A DNA stretch of 64,000 nt from Cerrena zonata (taxonomy: Eukaryota > Basidiomycota > Agaricomycetes > Polyporales > Cerrenaceae). The stretch lies in the NCBI GenBank assembly GCA_038087015.1, contig JASBNA010000001.1, positions 2,542,001 to 2,606,000 on the forward strand, read 5' to 3'. The notes under the pieces are model-generated. The model saw nothing but the letters and a program-made list of their open reading frames with translations, was not told where the DNA came from and ran no database searches. Shown here in pieces: positions 51,448 through 63,290 of the stretch (position 1 is the stretch's first letter; each line of letters opens with the position of its first letter). Position numbers and translations under genes: made by a program.

Positions 51448-51915
51448 CTAGGACTTATTTAGGGCACTAAAAATAGTAATTGGTGAATATTGCTATAATT
51501 GTGGATACTTATGTTAGCACCTCCTATTGCTTATTTAGAAAAGTGGTTTGGAATAGGGTGGGAGATGGTGCAGGGGTCTATATCAAGCATTAGAATATGT
51601 ACTAGGGAGTAAAAGAAGTATATTTTCATGCTGAATCTAGATCTGAGACCCCTCATGTAATTTGGTGAAGAACTAGAGAAGCTATGATAGAAATAGTAGA
51701 TATAAATTGATAAAATAGAGATTGTAATTAGAATTGGATAGGAAGAAGTAGTTGGAATATTGAGCAGAGGTAGTATGTCCCTCTACCATGTTGGAAAAGG
51801 ATATGTGTAAGATCCTAGATTGATTGGATAAGAATTGCATATTTTATAATAGAACATGCCTCAAAAAAGCAAAAATGAAGGGTTTTCCAGGGTATTCTGT
51901 AGAGAAACAGTCATT
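51448..51915 (+). repeat. Left arm of a large inverted repeat pair
   Basis: Over roughly 450 bp this stretch matches the reverse complement of 53510-53950 with moderate divergence, e.g. AGTTGGAATATTGAGCAGAG, CTCTACCATGTTGGAAAAGG and GGGTTTTCCAGGGTATT. The two arms enclose about 1.6 kb, which could make this one transposon of about 2.5 kb with very long inverted ends, or two solo elements in opposite orientation. Confidence 0.65.
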
Positions 51916-53509
51916 CTATGGCGTATCAATAATGGTGAAATGTAGATACAGTATGTGAAAAGGTATATTTGTTGGAATCTTGACAGCAATGATACAAGTA
52001 TCACAATGCTTTGAGCTTATGATTGTGGTGATAGCTGGTAGATTACCAGATATGGTATATAAAGCATAGATTGCATTGTATGTACCCATCTATTTGCATC
52101 AAAGCTTAATGATGCCAAACATTTCCCCCGAATTGATGTCCCCTGACTGAACCTAATTTTAACAATATTCAAATCTACAGGTGGGAAGAGCCACTCTACA
52201 TAACAGTATTTCAGTTACATAGCCAGCAATGCAAAAATAGAGTATTTCTCATACATATACTCAGATAACTTTAGAAGGGATATCTCTAGAGACATTTGGA
52301 GCAGTGGAAATATAGTTCTTATATATATATAAAGACTTATGTAAAGTAGCAGGCCACCAATCTCAATAGTTGACTATTTATAGATACTATATCCTAGGCA
52401 GTGGAACAAAAAAACCCTGTTTTGTGGCTACATTTTCTAGGGCTGCACTTCCCCTTTTAATAAGCAGTCTTTTTGTGCATATTGGCTTCTACTGGTACTT
52501 CAATTTACTCTCTTGGCTAGATAATTGACACAGATTTGACTCCCTAGAATGCAACCTATCCTCCTGCTCCTTCTGACTCAGACATACCCTAAAAAAACAC
52601 CTCTTTGAAGACCTACAGGACTAACCACTGATCCAAATAACATGAGGAAGGATAATATAAATGAGAGAAAGCAGCTCTCATAACATTTCTCAGCTACCAT
52701 AGAGGTATACTGGTTATAACCTATGGTATGGGAAAAGAAGTATTTAGAGAAATGAGTGAAACTGAGATTCAGTAATATGCACTAGGGTAAAAAATAAACT
52801 AATTCTTATTGTCAAGATAGCTGGATACAGTTGTGGAGGATATCCAAGGATCTCATAGAAGTACCCTCCATATCTTACCAATATGAGTATATATGTTTCT
52901 AGAGGGGTATCTTTGAATGTGAAGTCAACCTTAGGACTAACTTGGGGGTGATTTGAAAGGATAGCAGTACACTTAGGATCTTGTAAACCTATATATAATG
53001 TGCTATATATAATTATTCCTGATATCCAAAAGCACAGCATGTTTGGTGTAGGAGTTAGTGAGATATAAATATGTGCTCCTCTACCTTCTCCTCCAGGGTA
53101 TCTTTGCTCTTCCTTTACCATTTCACATGCAATAATTAAGCCAATTAGTACACATGCTTAGTTATATATTTGACACATCTAGCAGCAATCCTAATACATA
53201 AAAACACACTCTAACATATTCTATCACTGACCCATCTCCTACCTTCTTCTTCTCCTATCACTCAATATTGACTTTATCAGTGAGCAGTAGTGAATTTCAT
53301 CCGGGACAATATAGGAGAGTATAATATGAGCAGGGCAGAATATTCATCTATTAGAATAGAAGATACAATATATGCTCTCCTCCTGGTATCTAAATAAAAT
53401 ATTTTGATCATAATATATCCATACCTTGTGCTGATTTTAAGCAGACTGGAATATGAACTTTCCCATACTATATCTAGAGCTTTCTATCATTAATAGTTGA
53501 TAGGATAAC

Positions 53510-53950
53510 TGGTTCCCTACAAAATACCCTGGAAAACCCTCCATTTTTGCTTTTCTGAGGCATATTCTGTTTTCTTATCCAATCAACCTGGGACCTTGCA
53601 CACACCCTTTTCCAACATGGTAGAGGAACATACTACCTCTGCTCAATATTCCAACTACTTTTTTCTATCCAATTCCAATTACAACCCCTATTTTATCAAT
53701 TTATACCTACTATTTTTATCATAGCTCCTTCAGTTCTTTATCAAATGACATGTCGGTTTCATATCTAAGTTCAGCAAAAAAATGCAGTTCTTTTACCTTC
53801 TACTACATGCTCTAATATCTGGTATAGGCCCCTGCATCATCCCTCACCCTATTCTAAACCACTTTCCTAAATAGGTAATAGGGCATGCTGACATAAGTGT
53901 TCACTATTATAACAACATTTACCAAAATACCTTTTAGTGCCACAGATAAG
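53510..53950 (-). repeat. Right arm of the large inverted repeat pair
   Basis: Inverted partner of 51448-51915; the match runs out at both ends at equivalent places (GGCACTAAAA near the outer end). The interior between the arms holds only an unrecognised 125-codon frame at 52744-53121 on the minus strand. Confidence 0.65.
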
Positions 53951-54087
53951 CTAATATTATCATATTAGGATACCCTATAACCAGCTGGTACTCTCTTTAT
54001 TACTTTGAGCAAGTTGCTTAGAGATTTGCAAAAGAGTTTCAGAATGTTGCAGACTTGATTTGCAAATAGTTAACATATAAAAGTGAA

Positions 54088-54201
54088 CTATTCTGAATCT
54101 TTTTTAATTTTTCAAAGTGCAAAGTCTAGTAAAAAAGCTGAGACCTTTTCTAAAATCTTTCTTTGCTCTTTTATGCCTAGAAATTCTAGATTATATCCAG
54201 T
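54088..54201. repeat. Single-arm copy of the foldback element
   Basis: Matches the right arm of the 49443-49929 element, e.g. GTGCAAAGTCTAGTAAAAAA, and ends with ATTATATCCAGT, which is the exact inverse of that element's left end. Confidence 0.7.
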
Positions 54202-55931
54202 GGCATTCCCTACTTAGAGAAAAATATGACATTTCATGTAATGTGAAAGGAATATTTGCTAATGCTCAAGTATATTGACCCCATTAAATGTAATTTGCTA
54301 TTTGATCTGGTCCACAATATCTACCTTATTTCTTCAAAGCAAAGAAGTACTTAACAATGCCTCAACTTTATCAATTTTATTGATAGTTTGGACTGTGAAA
54401 GCGACCTGGGAATTGCTTACCTCATCTTAAACCACCTATTAAATTATTATCCTAGCCCATATAAGGCTGCTGGCCTTAATAATTGATAACTTAATAGTAA
54501 ATTCAGTTATCCCAGAGAGTATCCACCACTTTTCCCTCTTTCTGATTCTTCTACTAAGCCCCTTATATTGGATGATGATAATCTGACTGAGTTTTCAGAC
54601 TTATATTGAAGATTACCAAAGTTTATCTATATCAATCCCACACTCAATATCAATGTCCTTAGTGGAAATAACTATACTCAAGCATTATTTACAAGCTCAT
54701 CTTTTTTGCAATTCTGATTTCTATTCTGGCAAACTTTTGTGACATTTTCTTAGCCATAATGTCAATATTTTCATTTATTTCATCATTTACTAACTCTTCT
54801 ATATCTCAATCTATGACTATTATACTTTCAAATGACCTCAAAATCTTCATTCTTCCTTAGGTAATCTCATAAAATAATCTGTAACCTCATCAATTCACAT
54901 CCTTATTTTATAGACAACTTCACCATTCTAAACCTATGCTAAAATTTCACATAATCTTAGTCCAAAGAATTTTATTCATGTTTAGTTTAATTTCTTTCAT
55001 TTCCTCTTTTTAACAATATCACTATAGTTTGCACTAAAGACAATATATTTTTTAACCAATGTAGAATAGAATCTTTGGTTCCCAATACATATTTTTTATT
55101 CCAATTTCATTCCCTTAAAGTATTGAGCTTTCTTTCATATTCTTTCTGTTTTATTTTGTTTTTTGCTTTATTTCCTGTAACAATCCTTGATTGTGAATTT
55201 ATTTAACTTACAAACAATCTTTTTTTTCTCTCAATTTGTTTTCATTTTCTTTCTTTCCATATCTTTAGGCTTTCTAATTTATGAGTTCTTTTTGACATTT
55301 TTTAAAACTTTTCTTTTGGTATTTTCTTTGATTAGAGTATATTCTATGCTTATGATGTAGTATCAATAATTTGATGCATGCATAGACTTTATTTATTGAA
55401 TAGATATTTAATTTTTGGTTGTGATGTTGACTTGAACCATGAAAGCTAAATTGCTTACCAAACTAAACAAAAATGAGATCTAAAATGAAAAGTGATATTA
55501 GTTGCAGGTCTGTTTGATAATTTTTATTTTATTTTATTTTATTTCTTTTGCTCCTTATCATCTATGCTGCTATGTTTTTATGTTATTTTATATGAGCTCT
55601 ATCTATTGCACTACCAATCAACCTGTGTGTATTGCAAGATTGAATCCTTCTCAATACCTTTTCTTTTAGGACCAATAGACTATTAATAAGATCTTCAGTT
55701 CGAATTTATAAAGTTGTATTACTTTCAAAATAGCTCTAAAGTATCAACTTACAGAAGTTGTGAGTTCAAACACTTGAGGTTGCAGTTTCTTTTCTCATAT
55801 TTCTCAGAGTCAAACTGAACTTCAGGTAATCTAGGCTATCAGTTCAGATCTCTAAGTAACTCTTGTTTAAAATTACTCACTGCTTCAGAAGCATTATAGA
55901 AAAACCCAAATGTCATGTTGAGTTTGATTAG

Positions 55932-56879
55932 TGTCACGGTCCGTCTCGGAGCGATGCGGAGGTCGCTAGAAGAGAGAGAGAGGGAAGGGTAGGGATACGA
56001 GTCAGGCGACTCGGGACCTGTAACGTAGATAGTCAAATACGAATGGGCTTGGCTTCAACTTATGTGTTGCGCCCTTCTAGGATACAGCCCTGGATTTCAG
56101 AGACAGTGCAAGTCGGGGACGTCGGAGAAGTAGGAGACCTAAGATGCAGACGGAGGTAAGTAGGAATACCGGAATAGCCACTAGGATGTTTTGCCGGATT
56201 ATGAAGTGTCAACTAGGAAGTCCTAGAAGATGAGTGAAGAGAGAGAAGTTAAGATGGTGGACTAAACCAAAGTCAAGTCCTGGTCGGAGAAGTAGGAAAT
56301 CACACGGAGGTCAGAGGTATGAGGACGAATCAAAGTCGAGTTTCGTACTAAGGAAATACAGCGAGTGAGACGAGTATTTATACTACGAGACTCCTACAAG
56401 GAATAGAGGACTTAGAGAAAATACGAAAGGGAGTGATGTGCAAATGGTGTGATAGGGATAGGGTCGGAGTCATAGGACATGTGGAAAGGTACGGGAGGAA
56501 AGAATACGAGGTAATTAAACAAGAGATAAATGAGAAAGATATTACGGGGCTGATGATCGGAGGCCTATCGGCGATATCGGGAAGGGAAGATGTGTGGTAA
56601 GGAACTATCTAAAAGAATCAGCTACGATAAGAGACCATGGATCAGATAAAGGCAAAAGGGTAAAAGGATATCAAAGATAAAGCGGAGGGCGAGTCAGAGG
56701 GTCGGGGGTAAATAGAATAAACGGAAGATGGGAGCGTACAAATGTGGACAGATGAAATGACTGTGGGAAGAGCATGTGGGATACGGGAGTATCGGGCCGA
56801 ATCGGAAATCGACTAGTGTGGATCGGGTTTAGTAGGGATTAGGTATGTCACGTGATAGGGTTCTAGCATGGTTCTGACA
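55932..56879. mobile_element. Solo LTR of a retrotransposon, 948 bp
   Basis: Begins TGTCACGG and ends TTCTGACA (TG..CA, inverted TGTCA/TGACA), flanked on both sides by the 5-bp duplication ATTAG (55927-55931 and 56880-56884). It has no coding frame and no internal domain, so it is a solo LTR left by recombination. It is richer in G+C and CG than the surrounding DNA, which points to a more recent insertion. Length and the TGTCA end suggest a Ty3/gypsy-type element, but the superfamily is inference. Confidence 0.88.
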
Positions 56880-58427
56880 ATTAGGGTCAATGGGACACAT
56901 TTCATTGTATGTTATCTGCAATATATCATTGAGCATTAAATCTGCAATATCAATCAATTGCAAATATAGTAGTTTGAATCCTTAACTGAGCAAAAGTATT
57001 GTCTCTAATCATATAACTATAGGTTTGAAATCAGGATGTTACAATATTTTTTCTTCGATACAAAAGACAAGTGCTATTAATAATTATGCTAAATGGCAGT
57101 CCCAATCTCTGACAATATAAAATATAATCAAGAATAAATGTTTAGAAAATAGTAGCAACAAGATCAAGTATATAGAAAGTCAATAATAAGAAAATATTAT
57201 GAAATGAAGACTTCATGAGAGCAAGAAAGAGACCAAGTATATGATATCAAGAACAAGACAATTTGTATTATGAAGTTTGTTAAAAGGTAACTTGAGTCTA
57301 AGTAAGCACTAAGCTGAAAACCAGATTCTAGGCCTAATAAAAAGGTGGAAAATCAGTTATAAAATGTAATGATTTTTAACCAGCTTTTCCAGCCAAAAAA
57401 ACAAAATAAAATTCAAAGTTCTGATAGCATTTTGTAAATACAAAAATTAAATGGGAAATGAGCCAATGCTGGCAGAGCACAATTCCTTCAGAGGCTTATA
57501 AATGTTCTAATATATGCTATGAGATTAAGAAATAATTATAATTTGCTATTAAAATTGAATTGAATATGATAGTATTGCAGAATCTTTTTATTCTTTTTTC
57601 TCTTTATAGTTAATTTTGTCATATATAAAGGTAGAATTATAATAAGATTATAATTATATACATATCTCATATTTTAATTCATCTATTATCTTATAAAGTA
57701 TCTAAGTTTTACAAAGCTATCTTTTTAATACTATTATATCTTATAATATTGCATATATATCTAAGATAATTTATATTATATAGTCAAATAATAAACTATA
57801 TAAGGTCTGAGATTGGGATAACATTATTTACATATAGTGTCATATGATAGAGTATCAAAAATAGTATTTAACAAGACTTTAAAATAAATAGTTTGATAAT
57901 AAATTAAAAGAGAAATAGATTAAAAAATAGAAATATATATATTCAAATTAAAGAGTAAGTTAAGTGCTTTTGGAGGAACATATGATACTCAGTAGCACTA
58001 TCATTATATAGAGCTCAAAAATGCTTTTAAATAATATATAATAATATAAGGTTTGGATAAATATTGGGCAAAATATATAGATATCAAGTTTGAGGCCTGT
58101 GATTGGCTAGAGACTTGAAAGTGCACTTAGTTATTATATATGGATATACTATATATGGACAGATAGTTAGATTATATAATCAGGAAATAATTATCTAATA
58201 ATATATTCTAATGCAGAAAATCTGAAGAAAAAAGGCTTAGAATTAATAGAGCTGATATAAGCATTTGTGCTCACTATGCAAAGGTGTCTGGATATTGTGC
58301 AAGGATGTCTGCTCACTGCCTATGACATAGCTGACTTATAGTTACACTAGAATGGGCCTGGAATTGACTCCAGCTATATCATAGTTAGTGAGCAAATAGG
58401 CTTACCTAATAATTGCTAATCAATTGT

Positions 58428-58653
58428 TGGAATCCATGCTTGCCCGATAAGGAAGTGATCATTGTGATCATTACCCCGCTGTGACCATTTTACCTATCTG
58501 TAGTGTAGCACGCCATTCGCAGTATATATAGTTGATATATTTACATTCTGTATGCTATGCGTTTGACTCACTACCACCCCATTTTACCCCTGCTGTTGTC
58601 CCTCGACTGTAGCAGACAAACACGACCCGAAGCGCCCGTCGTCAATCTTTACA
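58428..58653. mobile_element. Solo LTR of a retrotransposon, 226 bp
   Basis: Begins TGTTGGAATCC and ends CTTTACA, flanked by the 5-bp duplication TCAAT (58423-58427 and 58654-58658). A TATATATAG element lies inside, and the 3' part is CG-rich. The short length and TGTTGGAAT start are typical of Ty1/copia LTRs. No internal region is present. Confidence 0.85.
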
Positions 58654-60828
58654 TCAATATTACCTAACCATATTACGTAAGCACTTAATCACTAAAATGA
58701 GATTTGAGAGAACAAGTCATCTAACATATTATATAAGCATAAGATAATATTACTATATATAGCAGTTACTAAGTGCCTATCATCAGAATGAAATCTAAGA
58801 ATATAAGTCAGATAATCTGATTATATAATCTAAGCACCTATACTATATATAGTATTCTTCTCTTAAAACATATAATCATATGTTCTTTCCTTTATAACTT
58901 CCCCAGTTGTTATCCAATTCACATATTTTCTACTGCTACTAGGCTCTATTTTTTAACCTCTATATAATGAGCTCTCACATATAGCTCCAAAATAAAGTTT
59001 GAGCATTTTCACTACTCAGATCCTTTTATTACTGTTCAACCCCAGCCTAGGGTTCAATAAGCACTAACTTTCCCACTCTTTCTCTAAATCACTATTTTGC
59101 AAATATCTTAACATCTTTCCTACAAGCTCTCTTTCTATAAGAGAGTGACTTGTAGTACAAACTTTGAGTGATTCTGTGGTTCAGATTTGAGGGCAAAAAA
59201 TACAGTAGTTGCTAAGATATAAGCTAGAAAAAATTGGCTATAAACCTTAGACTTAGGACTAGGTAGTGTTTTTACATTATGGTACAAGTGCCTTAGCAAA
59301 TTTCTAACAAGATAAACAATACCTTTGAACCTTATAATGTTGATTGAGAACTGGCCATTCAATAGAAGCCACGTCAAAATGAGAGCAACAGTGTTGAGCC
59401 AAGAAAAACAACAGCAATATTAAGACTGGGATAGACAGCATTGATAGGCCACAAACCAGGCAGTGTAGGTAGTGTTGAGAATATCAACTATACAAAAATA
59501 AGCCAACATTGGAAATGTCAACTACAGATAAGAGCAAGTGTGGCTATGTCAGTGTTGTCTGAGGTGAGACCTTAGACAATATAACATGATGACAAGAAAG
59601 ATGAGTGATAGATGATTGTCCACAAGAGAATACTTAATCACATAGATCACATGCAATGTGATGTCAGATGTTTTTGGAGCATCTAAAAGTTAACCTTTTA
59701 GAGTTAGTCAATTATTTTTTGGACTGAGACTTAGGGTATCTTTTTACTTCTAGTTATAAAAGCTGACAGAATATAGATATATTTCTATATCTTTTATTGC
59801 AGTGTGGGAAAGTGATAGGTGGGATGAATAGAGAAAGGCTAGAGGACCCCAAAACCACTTGGTTGAGCATGAGAGATCTAGTACTTGATGAGAAAGTTGA
59901 ATACCAAGATGGAGTTTTTGCATCTATATTTATGTCCAGCATTAGGCTGTCATGTCCAGAGGTTTTAGACACTTTCCCAGGGGTGCATGATGTTGCCAAA
60001 GATGGAAATAGGGAGAGGGACATCTCAGGTTTCCAGAACTATGATTTGAAAATAGGGTTTGTTAGCAAAAAAGGTTATAACATCATATATTATGGAAGGT
60101 AGTTTATATCAGACATAGCAATATCAGACTGTGTCCTATAGTATGATAGATGGGAAGAAATTACCATATATGGCAGAAAGGTATAAAAAGGTAGGTAGAA
60201 GAGAGGAGATTCCAAATATAGTAAAATGACATATGTGGGAGAAAAGTTGAGGTCAGAAATTGCAAAATACATTTTTTAACATGATGGAAAAAATGAAAAG
60301 GCAAGTTCTGATTGGCTGGTCTTAGCTAAGCACAGGTCTTAAGCACAGATTTAAGCACAGATCTATTCCTTCATACAAATTTCTTGTGGGCATTGTGAAC
60401 TGTTTTGAGCTTATCAACTGCCATTTTGATATCTTTCAATATCTCTTCTAGCTATAAAAGGAGTCAAAGTACTCCTATATGCCTTTTCTCTTGATATAGG
60501 GTTCCATAATCCTCTTCTCAAAATTAATCCTAGGAGCAGGTTTTATACAAGAGGTAATTTTGATAGATTTATACAGAGGCATAACAGCTCCTTATATAAT
60601 GCTATGTATCACTATCAATATATTACTGCACTAAGTACTAGAAAAATAAGTACAAAAGGTATTCTACTATGCAATTTAGATATGGGTTCTTGGTCAGCTA
60701 AAATGTTACAGAAATTGAGTTCCCCAAGAACAATGTGAATGAATCCTCATGTGTTAAAGCTAAAAGGGTCATATTATATAGATAATAGCAGTTGAAGCAT
60801 TTAAGCACTATGAAACATTTGCTGAAGA

Positions 60829-62364
60829 ACATCAAGCTTTGTCATACAGTCAAGATTTGATATTCCACAAACTCTCCAACTTATCACAGCTTTTGCTACC
60901 AATATCTCTTCATCATATAAAGGGATAATGTCTGGATGGGAGAGAGTGAAATTCCAGGACCAAGACATAGGTCTATCGAGAATGCTTGATGCACTTGTTT
61001 TATTCTTTCACACAAACTATGGAGATGGCAAAGTCTTTGCTATATCCTTCAGCATCAACAAAAAACAGAGTGAAGCTGTTGCAACACTTGCTGCTAATAA
61101 CCCTCAAGATGTTGCTCAATCCTCATCATCTCAACTCATTCTGCAGACCACCTGGGATGCCATGGCCAAAATTTCCAGGGAGGACAAGCTTTTTCCAGCA
61201 TCAGAGACTACCATGTGCCTTACCATGGACTTGGCCAAGACACTACTCACCTCTCATACTGACCTTCTTCTTCAACACTTTCAAAAATGACATTTTATGT
61301 ATGATAAATTTCAATACACATACAGATGGGTAGTTCAAGAAGGATTGGAGATATATACCAATAGATTAGATGTCTTACTTGGGAAGGTTCATAAAATATT
61401 CCAAGCTATTTCAACTTTGTGCACAATACTGGATAAAAAGTAGAGGGAGGTCAACACAGAGGATATTTGGGCTTTCTTAGTAGCTTTCACATACGATTCT
61501 CTGTACATTGAGCAGCTAAGTAAAACCATAGAATGTTTAATTGATTATATTTAAAAGCAAGCGAGTATTTCAGATGAGTCACTGTGTCATGTATACTTAT
61601 CATACTATGCTTATATGTATTCAATAGAAGAGAGCAACTTCGATCTTTTCTGTTATGTGAAAAAACTCTGTGCCTCTGTCCTCCATGTCAAGAATATTAT
61701 GAGGTGATGCACAAGTCCTGATCCCTGCAAGTGTCTTAAATTCAAGCTCCGAATTCAGGATATCCAGTTACATTGAGAATACGCTATTTCTACAAAGCCC
61801 CTCCCACCGATATAGGGCAAGAAAGATGAACTAAAGACTTTCATCTCTGAGGCTCATAGCAGCTGTCACACTTCACACAATAGCAATATGGTAGATGCTG
61901 TCATCAATACCTTAGTGAAAAAGAGCTGTAGATTATATGGAGTTTCACTACCACATTGTGAGTGTCTTCTAATAAAATATTATCACAATAATTGGGACTC
62001 AGACAAGAACTATATCTATATTGCTGTCTCAAAGCTTTCGCGCTTATAATGTGATATTTTCTTTGATGCATACAATACCTTTACTGAGGCTCAAAATCCT
62101 TCCAAAACAAAGTTCTCGATTGTAGGAAGGCATAACCATGTCTATCCCTATAAGCTTTCAGTAATTGATGGTGCTAATGCCATCATAGGAGAACATATGA
62201 AATAGATAATAATCTATATCATTGGAGGCATCATTGACAAGGACATGCTAAGTATACATACTCAGTTGTTATCAAAGAGCACATTGGGATCAGACTCTGA
62301 CTACTCAGATATGGACTATATGCTTTCTTTATATAGAGATAAAAAAACTACTTCAATTATATAG
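60829..62364 (+). pseudogene. Unrecognised gene remnant: one frame, nine stops, no frameshift
   Basis: One reading frame keeps protein-like composition from about 60829 to 62364. Readable segments include FDIPQTLQLITAFATNISSS, MSGWERVKFQDQDIGLSRML, LEIYTNRLDVLLGKVHKIFQ, ISDESLCHVYLSYYAYMYSI and GRHNHVYPYKLSVIDGANAI. It is broken only by in-frame stops at 61288, 61441, 61552, 61705, 61774, 61813, 62047, 62203 and 62362, all in phase. Each stop could come from a single C-to-T or G-to-A change. Small single-base indels are absent over 1.5 kb, which fits RIP-like or methylcytosine-deamination decay rather than random pseudogene decay. I do not recognise the protein; given its setting it may be transposon-encoded. 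Confidence 0.6.
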
Positions 62365-63032
62365 TATGGGAGAGGCTAGATACAAAATTTGTGATGAAGA
62401 TTGATTTCTTGTGTTCAATATATACTCTTGTTCAATCCTATTCAATTGCCATCACCAATAATATGGATCATCTATAATTTCATTTTGCTCTAGTTAGAGA
62501 ATATGCATGCTCTACAATTTCATATTACAAATTTAATCTTCCTCAAGTAGACATATCTTTCTAAATGTTGGTCATGTGTTAGAATGTACTTTATTTCACA
62601 TACCTACTTATCCAGAATGTCCTATCATAACAATAGACCTTTTAACAATAGACCTTTTATTACCGGTCCTACTCAGGTCCTGAGTAGGCGCCAACACAGC
62701 CAACTCATACACGGCAGTTCTGATATGTTCCCTGCCTGCATATATCCCAATACTCCCAAATCTCTCTCAATTCCTATCAAATCCTCATTATGACTTATAT
62801 TGCAGTGGGAATTCTTGGCAATTTCCTTTCAGGTAATGGGGATTGATAAAAGTTCTCAATTTGATAAGGAGATTGCTGGGGATTATCTGGAGCTATTCCC
62901 TTACCATTTTGAATGCTATGTCTCTATTCAAATTACTCCTGACTTACTTCTTTCATATCTGTTATTATCATTTGTCATACTTAGGGTTTTCTGAGATAAG
63001 TTAGGGTTATGTACCCAGCCCCTCCTGTCATG

Positions 63033-63290
63033 TGCCCCTTTTGTCATGTGCCTCTCCTATCATGTGCCTCACTATGTTCTCCTCACTATGTCTCCTCACT
63101 GTGTCTCCTCACTGTGTTCCTCTTATTATGTCCTCTCACTGTGTTCCCCATTATGTCTCCTCATTGTATTTCTCATCATGTCCTCTCACTATGTCTCTCA
63201 CTATCATATTCCCCCTCATTATATTGCTCACTATCATGTTCCCTTATATCATCACACCCACTCTCGCCATCATATCTCCCTCACTATTAT
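63033..63290. repeat. Degenerate pyrimidine-rich minisatellite
   Basis: Repeated variants of CTCACTATGTCTC and CTCACTGTGTTCC with a period of roughly 12-17 bp run for about 250 bp. Open frames on the plus strand across it arise from the repeat and are not genes. Confidence 0.6.

Noticed and set aside
52744..53121. 125-codon minus-strand ORF inside the large inverted repeat
   Set aside because: Isolated frame without motif. Noted as interior content only, not called a transposase.
59754..60102. Overlapping ORFs of 101 (plus) and 89 (minus) codons in AT-rich DNA
   Set aside because: No motif, no splice-supported extension; could be transposon debris but not supportable as a gene.
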